Positions 56,973 through 64,000 of a stretch of 64,000 bases of DNA are shown here, piece after piece. A model generated the notes under the pieces. That model had not been told where the DNA came from. It saw only the letters and a list, made by a program, of their open reading frames with translations, and ran no database searches. Position 1 is the first letter of the stretch. Each line of letters begins with the position of its first letter. A program made the position numbers and the translations under genes. Origin of the DNA: Malurus cyaneus samueli (lineage: Eukaryota > Chordata > Aves > Passeriformes > Maluridae); contig CM019237.1 of assembly GCA_009741485.1 (NCBI GenBank), positions 49,600,050 to 49,664,049 of the forward strand, written 5' to 3'.

Positions 56973-59367
56973 TAGAAGATCTATTTCAGAGCAAGCCTGA
57001 ACCCAAATTTGTTGCCGATTTATATCCCGTAACTGCAGAAATCCCATCCTGACTGTCCCAAAGTCATGGTGCCACCACCTGTCATAACTGAAAAGGAACT
57101 TTATATGTTTTGTTTTGGGGGTGTTTGTGGTGGACAAAGGTCTGGGGATACCATAGAGACTCCAGCTGTCCTGTGCAGCCATGCTGCGACAATCTTGGGC
57201 AGCAGAGCTAAGGGGAAACTCTCCTTTGAAATCCTCTGATGTTGCTTTGGTGTTTTGTGCCTTCAGAGTCTCCTGTGCCTTGTCGTTGAGATGCTTTTGC
57301 TCTCCCTGCAAAATATTTCATCCAGTTACAGAGAGGGGAGCTCTAAATCCATAACTGAGATGATTTTCACTTGTTTTGAAGCAGTCCAAAGTGCTTTGGA
57401 ATTGTTTCAATTAGATGGGCAGCTATTGTGGGTATTGTGCTGAAAAACAAAATAGAAGTATTAGAGTGAATACATGAGCAATGTTTGTTGCAACAATTTC
57501 AGATTTTTTTAGGACACTTTTTTTTTCTTTCCTTTCTGGACTTCTATAATGTATGTTAGACTTCAGCAGTCAGAGTAACTCACCAGTGATGGTTCCTCCT
57601 TCCGTTTGGGATGGAGCTGTCACAAGCACTCTGCTGGAGCATCCTCTCTCTGGGTAACTTTGTGCACATCAGGAAATCGAGTCCTGCAGGCTCGTGCACA
57701 GACTGAAATCCACAGCATGTTTAGAGTTAAGGACATGCTTCAATCTGCCCAGACTTGGGGCCTGCCTTCTCCCAGTGGGGAACTGTGCTCTTCCAGAGGC
57801 TTTTGCCCCAGTGTGTTTGTGGAAATCTGGCCCTTTAAGTCTTGCAGAGATGAGCAGCTCCAGTCTTCCCGTAGCCATTTTGCAAGTGCTGACTGCTGGG
57901 TGCCTGTTCTGGTTAGTACCTGTCCTGCTTTTCCACATCCCTCTCCTTCCTCAAACCTCTGCATCTCACATGTGTGATCCAAAAAGGCTCACCCAGAGGT
58001 AGGTCTGGCTTTTCTTTTGTGTTTGATCATGGTGGAAATGCTGTAACACATTGTTTGTAGTACAAATGTCCATAGCTTTGAAAAATTGTCTCTGTTCTTT
58101 AGTACTGAGGAGCAGGGTCTGCTCCAGGATGCAGCACTCTGACAGATTACATTGATTAAGCAATCTTCTGAAGGCTCCTTCTTTTGCAATTTGAAGGAAT
58201 ATTTTTGTTTTTCTCTCTAGCTCCGGCAGCTCAGTGCTTCACCGTTAATGGTAAATTCTTAAAACAGGTGCCAGACAGGTGCCCTGTTTATTGCATAAAT
58301 AAAGTTCATTTTGGATTTGAAAACACAAGACAGAGGTAGCAGCTGAAGGTAATAAGAGGCATAGTAGCTAAAGGCAATGTGATGTGTCAAACAGATGTCA
58401 GTTCTCAGATCTCTGTCATGCACTGATTCACTAAACAGCAGCAGTAAATGTTACTACCCTTGATACATCCCATATAATCTCAGCTAAAAATCTGCATGTC
58501 ACTGAATAGTTTAAAACAAGTTCCTAAAGGGTCTTATTACATATTATGTGATAATAATTTAGTGATAATGACGATAGTGGAATGATAACTTTGTAATAAT
58601 AAAGAATAGCATTTGCAAGAAAAGGAAGTAAATTTGAAAGCCTGATTTCCATCACAAACCGAAAGTTTTAATTGAAAGAGCTGACAGGCTTGTCTACAAA
58701 TTAATGTAACAGCAGAGGATCTGCACATTCTTGTATGAATGTGGCTAGACTGAAGGAAATTTGTAAGTAAGCTCAGCAATCTACCCTTTTCTTCCGGAAT
58801 GACATCAGTTTATCCCAGGGAAAAATGTGAGTAGTGGTTACTATGTCATAAAGCAGTCAGTTGTTCTGCTGCAAGATGACAGTATTTTTCTGCCTTGTGC
58901 CTCTTCCAAGCTTTGCAGGGGCTTTAGGAAGAGCTGTTAACGCTGTAAGACAGCAAACTGCAGAAGGTGTCCCTGTTCTGTGTTTGTCGTGCACCACAGT
59001 CTGAAAGAAAAATCTAAAAGCTGCAGTAGCCGGGAGCACTGAGCTGGCAGAGAGTGCAGAAGTGTAGACAGTATCAGTGCCTGTGTCCTGTGCTGCTACA
59101 GAATGTGATGCTTGGGAAGTGCTCAGAGTGTTCTCAGCTCCTGAGCCTCGATCTTGTGACCTGTGATGCCTCTGTGGTGGTTTGAGTGTTTGCAGAGCTC
59201 ACTCTCAAGCAGAGGTGCTGCTGACAGACGAATATTCAACCCCCTAAAAGCTGTAGCAACACCTTGCCTGCCTTGTGAGAGTTGTGCTGCTGAACTGAAG
59301 CACTCTGCAGTCTGGAATTGCAGCACGATTCGGTCTGTGCTCTGCCCCGGGCCAGCTACTGCACACA
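56973..59367. other. Intergenic, nothing recognised
   Basis: Open frames on both strands around 57.6-58.0 kb overlap each other and show no family likeness. Confidence 0.65.
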
Positions 59368-59992
59368 GAGAGCCCCAAAATCCCAGGATGGCTCAGGCTG
59401 GAAGGGACCACAGTGGGTCACACCTGCTCCAATCCCCTGCTCCAGCAGGGCCATTCCAGAGCTCACAGCACAGGATCGTGTCCAGAGGGCTCTGGAATAT
59501 TCCCAGTGAGGAGACTCCACACCCTCTCTGGACAATCTGAGCAGGGCTGGGCACTGCCCAGGGCAGAAGTTCCTCCTCCTGTCCGGGTGGAACCCCCTGG
59601 GCATCAGTTCCTGCCCGTCCCTCTGGGGCCATTGCTGGGCCCCCCGGAGCAGAGCCTGGCCTGCTCGACCCTCCCCTCACGCCACAGCTCAGGTCCCCTC
59701 TGCGGGGCCCTTCGAGGCTGAACAGCCCCAGCTCCCTCAGCCTTTCCCTGGCACAGATGCTCCAGGCCCTGAATCATCTCCGCAGCCCCCGCTGGCCCCG
59801 CTCCAGGAGCTCCCTGTCCCCTCCTGTCCTGAGGAGCCCAGGACTGGACACAGCTCTCCAGATGTGCCCCACAGGGCTGGGCAGAGGGGCAGGAGCACTC
59901 CCTGAGCTGCTGGCACTGCCCTTCCCAATGAACCCCAGGACACCACTGACCTTCTTGGTCCCCAAGGCACTGCTGGCTCATGGACTGTCACA
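59368..59992 (-). mobile_element. Longest CR1 LINE copy in the window, GC-rich
   Basis: About 620 bp. Starts near CCAGGATGGCTCAGGCTGG, passes through CTCCACACCCTCTCTGGAC, GCATCAGTTCCTGCCCGTCC, CTCCCTCAGCCTTTCCCTGG and ACTGGACACAGCTCTCCAG, and fades at GGCACTGCTGGCTCATGG. The layout is that of a songbird CR1 subfamily. It is clearly more GC-rich than the flanks and creates long spurious open frames on both strands. Confidence 0.9.
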
Positions 59993-62900
59993 GCAATCCA
60001 AAGCGGTGGGCCCAGGTTTTGCCCTTGGAGCAGTGGAAATGGTTTGCTGGACACTGGGAGAGAATTGGAGTGTTCATCTCAACAGTATCTGGCATACCCT
60101 GGGTTTTGTGAATTACTTCAAACACCATCAGCAATGGAGGCTGCTTTCTCAGCATCCTGCTTTGAGTACAGGTGCCATAAGAAGATTTTTCTGTGGACTG
60201 GCAGCCCAAATGTTGCCTTTACAGGAAGTAGAAAGCATTGTCTGGTGCAGAAGAGACGTCTGTTCCCAAGTGCATGCAAACGTGTTTTGATGTGCTGCCT
60301 TCCTACTCCTTGGCTTGTGCTATGGGAACAACATCAATATAGTGGGAAATCCTTTTAAAACATCTAATATTTCATTGTTACTTTGAAGACTGCTGCCCTG
60401 GCCTGTGGGACAGAGCTGTGCTGCCATCTCTGAGGAATGTGACCCTGCCTGTCTCCACACGCAGCCATCCTGGATGAGGGCCTGTTCCAATCAAACAGGC
60501 GGTGTCTTTCCATTCAACCACCTTTCACTCAGCCACCGAAGGGGACTTTGTTCTGCCTTGCTGTCCAGCTGTTATTTTACAGCTCTGTGTTCCCAGATTA
60601 AGGAACTGGTTATATTTTTAACTCCCAAAATGTCTTTCCCATTAGCGCTTTCCCCCTTGATCTGCATGGGTGGCCTTCAGCTCCTTGGCCCCAGCTGATG
60701 CTTAACCTTAGTCAGAATTTCTGAGCTGGTTTATCCTGTCCCTTGCCCAGGAATGGGTGATTGTCTTGCACCCCATTTGTCATCTTTATTGTAAACTGTA
60801 CATTTGAGGACTGGCATTTTGTCTCCACTGCCAAATGTCCAAAGAAGTTGTCTCTTCCCCTGTCTCCGCCTTGCTCTCTCTTCTCCCTCATTAGAAGCTG
60901 TTTGCCCTGGGATTTCCATCTCTGTCCATGACCCCTTTCATTTTTGGTCGGTGTTGGCAGATTCAGGTTCATTTTCAGAGCTCACACTTATGCTGAAAGC
61001 ACCTGGGACTTCCCCTTGATAGAACAACTCACTTTGAAATGCTGGGATTTGTAGGTAAACCAATCTAGGGACAAGTCTTCCAGCCTAAGGGAGGTTTCTG
61101 GAATTGCAGAGTAGGTCCATAAAAAAGTTAAAAATCACATGAGGTAAAAGAGAATCAATAACTATATAAACATATACTTACCTATGATGAACTATTATTT
61201 TAAAAATTATTTTAAGGGGAAACTAATTTCATTATGGGATAGAGTCATGTTTTCTGGGCACCTCACTTTGATAGTCTGAAAAATCCCTCTCATTTAGCCC
61301 AACTCCTTTCTCCTCATTGGTAATTCTTACTTTTAGCTTGTCAGTGATGTTGGACCAGGAGACAGGCCTTTTGGACCAGGCCTGCAAATAAGATTGTGAT
61401 CCTGACAGAAGAAAGGTGTATGTTCTCTTTTTGTCCTTCTTTTTAGGTCTTTGATGGAATTCCCTAAGACAGTGATGCCCAGCCTGCAGCACACAAGCTG
61501 TTTCTAAGCTGGCCAGAAAATTCATCTCAGTCTGGTTTTACCACCTTTCCTTAGAGTCCCTCACATCTGAGTGACAGACTAATAAATAAATCTGCAGAAT
61601 TAAATAAGGACAGAACAAGAAATTAATTGGGAGGGAAGAGACATGTGAAAGCAAGTGTTAGTGCTGTCCTGACAGCAGTTTGCCTGCTGCAGTGACAGAT
61701 ATTGGTCCTTTTCTTTTAACACCTCTGGATCTCCACAGTGAGGGATGCTCACCTATCCTGACATCAAGGATGTCATTAAACAGCATTTAATTCCGTGTGT
61801 TAGCTTTAAGTCATCCATATATTTTTGGACCTGTTTACCAAGGACTTGGAAAGGCTTAGGACTTTATTGTAGCAACTTCTTCAAGTCTTTTTATATGGAT
61901 GGTAGGAAGGATAAAATCAGAGAAATAGCAGGGAAGTTTCTTTGAGCATACCACTAAAATATTCAGCTGAAGTTGTAGCAGCCTCTAAGCAGCTATTTGA
62001 ATAAGAGGTATGGAGAAAGTAATCTGAAATCATTACCTAAAAGATTTTCTGTTTCCTCAGCACCCCTTGGCAAGTGCTGCAGTCAAACCCCTGATTTGAA
62101 GGGAAGTGTCCAATTTGCCTTCACACCTTGGGGTGGGCACCTCAGTCACTGGAGTGACCTCAATAACTTCATCCCAGGGCTAAAGCTTACCCAGTTCCCC
62201 ACAGAATGACCTCTTCTCCTGGAATTTCCAGTTAGCCTTGCAAGTAACTCACTTCCCTTTCCCCAGCGCCCCGTGCAGGCAATTGCATTCGTATCCAAGT
62301 CCATGTGAATGACTTTTCCAAGTAAAAATTTGTGAAGTGCTGCCAAATGCTTTACTGTTGATTTTGTGCTTTGATTTCTAAAAACAATGAATGATCAGTT
62401 TTATTTGGTGTGTTCTTTTCATTGTCCTATAAATCCATAGTGTTTTATTGACCATGGTTCAATTATCAAGCACATTATTCAGGACCCATTATAAATTTTT
62501 TGAAGATTTTTTGCTAACTTCCATGGTCTTTGGATCAAGCCTTAAATGCTTACAGATTATCCTTTGTACCCCTTTTATCCTGGGATTTTTAAACAAAATT
62601 TATAGGATGGGTATTAAGGGGCTTGATCATATTATTATTCCATTTGGGGTTTTTTTAGTGAACAACTGTAAGTTCCAGGATTAAAATCACTTATGAAACT
62701 TATTATTAGCCTGATCTCTAAAAACATTTGAGCATGTGCTCAGCTTCAAGCACAGGGTTAATCTTACTAACTTCTTGACAGCTCTTTTTCCTTTTAAACT
62801 GGACATGAATTTAAGGGCTATTTTGGATCAAGACTTATGCATGCAGTTAGAGTGAACTAAATCCACTTTAATGCAGACCAAGCTATGAAACTGATTCTTG

Positions 62901-64000
62901 GTAAATCCTGATTGTGGTTTTGGATTGGGGGATTTTTTTTTTGTTGTTGTTTGGTTTGGGATTTTTTTGTTTTGTTTTGGTTTGTGGTTTTTTTGAGACT
63001 GAATCTATAAACTGCTCCTACAGACACTATTAGCAGAGACCCACTAAATGCTTTAAGCACAAAAATCTCCCTGCCAGCAGAATTTCAGCTCAATACATTA
63101 TATTTTACTGTGATGGGAAAGGAATCGATTTTACGAGACAGAGGGGGATGAACCCAATGAGGGAAAAAAATCCCAATTACTGCTACTATCAAAGATGATC
63201 TTTCCCTCTAAGTTTGCAAACTTTTGGATTTTTTCCCCCCAGTTTCTGCTTTTCTCTCCTAAAGTTGTTTTTGTTAAGCTCCAGTTCTGGCCTTCCTGTG
63301 AATTTCTTGATATCAGCTTTTGTGTTACTTGCTGTATTCACACCTCCTGAGCTGCAGCTCTTCACTCATGGAGCCTGCTCTGTTCCCACTGAGCAAGTTC
63401 TTTCTTGCAGCAAGGGAATATTCAGTAAACGTCATGGAATAATGGTTGATGACATCAGGGCTAACAGGACACTTCAGATTATGTTTAGGCATTGTAAAAT
63501 CTCTGGTATTTGTGAAGATTTAATGGAAAAGCAGATGAAGGGAAAAATCTCAAAGAAATTTTCCTAGCCATGAAGTCAAGATGTATTTGCAAACTGAGTC
63601 ATTACTGAAGGCTGGTAAAGGCTTCAAATCTCAGGATGTGATGCTTAACCAGGATGAATCCTTTCAGTTTATTTCAGATTGTAGTTCTGGAATGTTTTTA
63701 ATGTAGTAAAACTTACTAGTTATACTTCATGATACCTACTGAAAAATGCCTGGGAAAGCCAAAAGATAAAGTTTCTGGTGAGTTCAGAAGAAACTCACTT
63801 GGTCACCACTGTTCAGCAGGGCTGGGATCTTTACTCCAAATAAGCTTCTGTTGTCTAAAGCAGTATTGTTTCTGAACAAGAGCATTATCACTGAGCCTGT
63901 AGTGTGCACACGCTACCTTCATCTCCCAATTTTCTGTGCTGCCAAAAGTTATGGATTTCAGAATTTAATCCTGAGTGCCAGTACCTGCAAATCTAACTTT
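59993..64000. other. Intergenic, no gene seen
   Basis: Only the T/G-only tract at 62.9 kb stands out. The NTF3 coding exon expected beyond ANO2 by mammalian gene order is not here. Confidence 0.65.
62926..62995. repeat. T/G-only tract
   Basis: About 70 bases in which one strand is nearly all T and G (GTTTTG and TTGTTG units), giving a strong strand bias. Confidence 0.85.

Noticed and set aside
59757..60290. 177-codon plus-strand open frame
   Set aside because: Its first half is antisense reading of a CR1 copy and the second half is unique DNA; no family likeness.
32037..64000. NTF3, the mammalian neighbour of ANO2
   Set aside because: Its coding sequence is one exon of about 770 bases, and no open frame of that size or type exists here.
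1..64000. CRISPR arrays, operons or phage-like modules
   Set aside because: No regularly spaced repeats or dense coding; the only tandem repeats are microsatellites and a CR1 tail, as expected in a bird genome.

Overview
This is a eukaryotic nuclear window, almost certainly from a bird and probably a songbird. The evidence is spliced vertebrate coding sequence with GT-AG introns, combined with many 5'-truncated CR1 LINE fragments carrying the avian-type 3' end (runs of ATTCTATG). No bacterial, plasmid or CRISPR structure is present. The only protein-coding gene I can support is the 3' half of ANO2 (anoctamin-2, TMEM16B), a calcium-activated chloride channel, on the + strand.

Layout. From 1 to 32.0 kb the window holds the last ten coding exons of ANO2 (362-563, 4436-4547, 5750-5807, 6640-6740, 14081-14229, 21950-22102, 22238-22290, 23860-24041, 28890-28995, 30420-30701), all joined in frame by GT-AG introns of 135 bp to 7.7 kb. 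They encode the C-terminal 465 residues, from the third membrane helix to the stop codon. All six calcium-coordinating acidic or amide residues known in TMEM16A (N650, E654, E702, E705, E734, D738 in mouse numbering) have equivalents here. A 3' UTR of about 1.3 kb probably ends near 32.04 kb. Upstream exons lie outside the window.

From 32.0 to 64.0 kb I find no gene. In mammals the neighbour beyond the ANO2 3' end is NTF3, but its single large coding exon is not in this window, so this is probably the ANO2-NTF3 intergenic interval. It holds CR1 fragments, one probable endogenous-retrovirus LTR near 43.0-43.7 kb, AT-rich and homopolymer tracts, and unannotated unique sequence. Most open reading frames here are chance frames or antisense readings of CR1.

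The observations worth a second look are modest: a CR1 copy at 38.6 kb with the geometry of a twin-priming inversion; a 54-bp piece of an old CR1 duplicated 1.4 kb away between 22-bp direct repeats; an expanded octamer tail on a CR1; a perfect intronic hairpin upstream of one ANO2 exon; and a songbird-type LTR with a TATA box. I found no undescribed multi-gene system.
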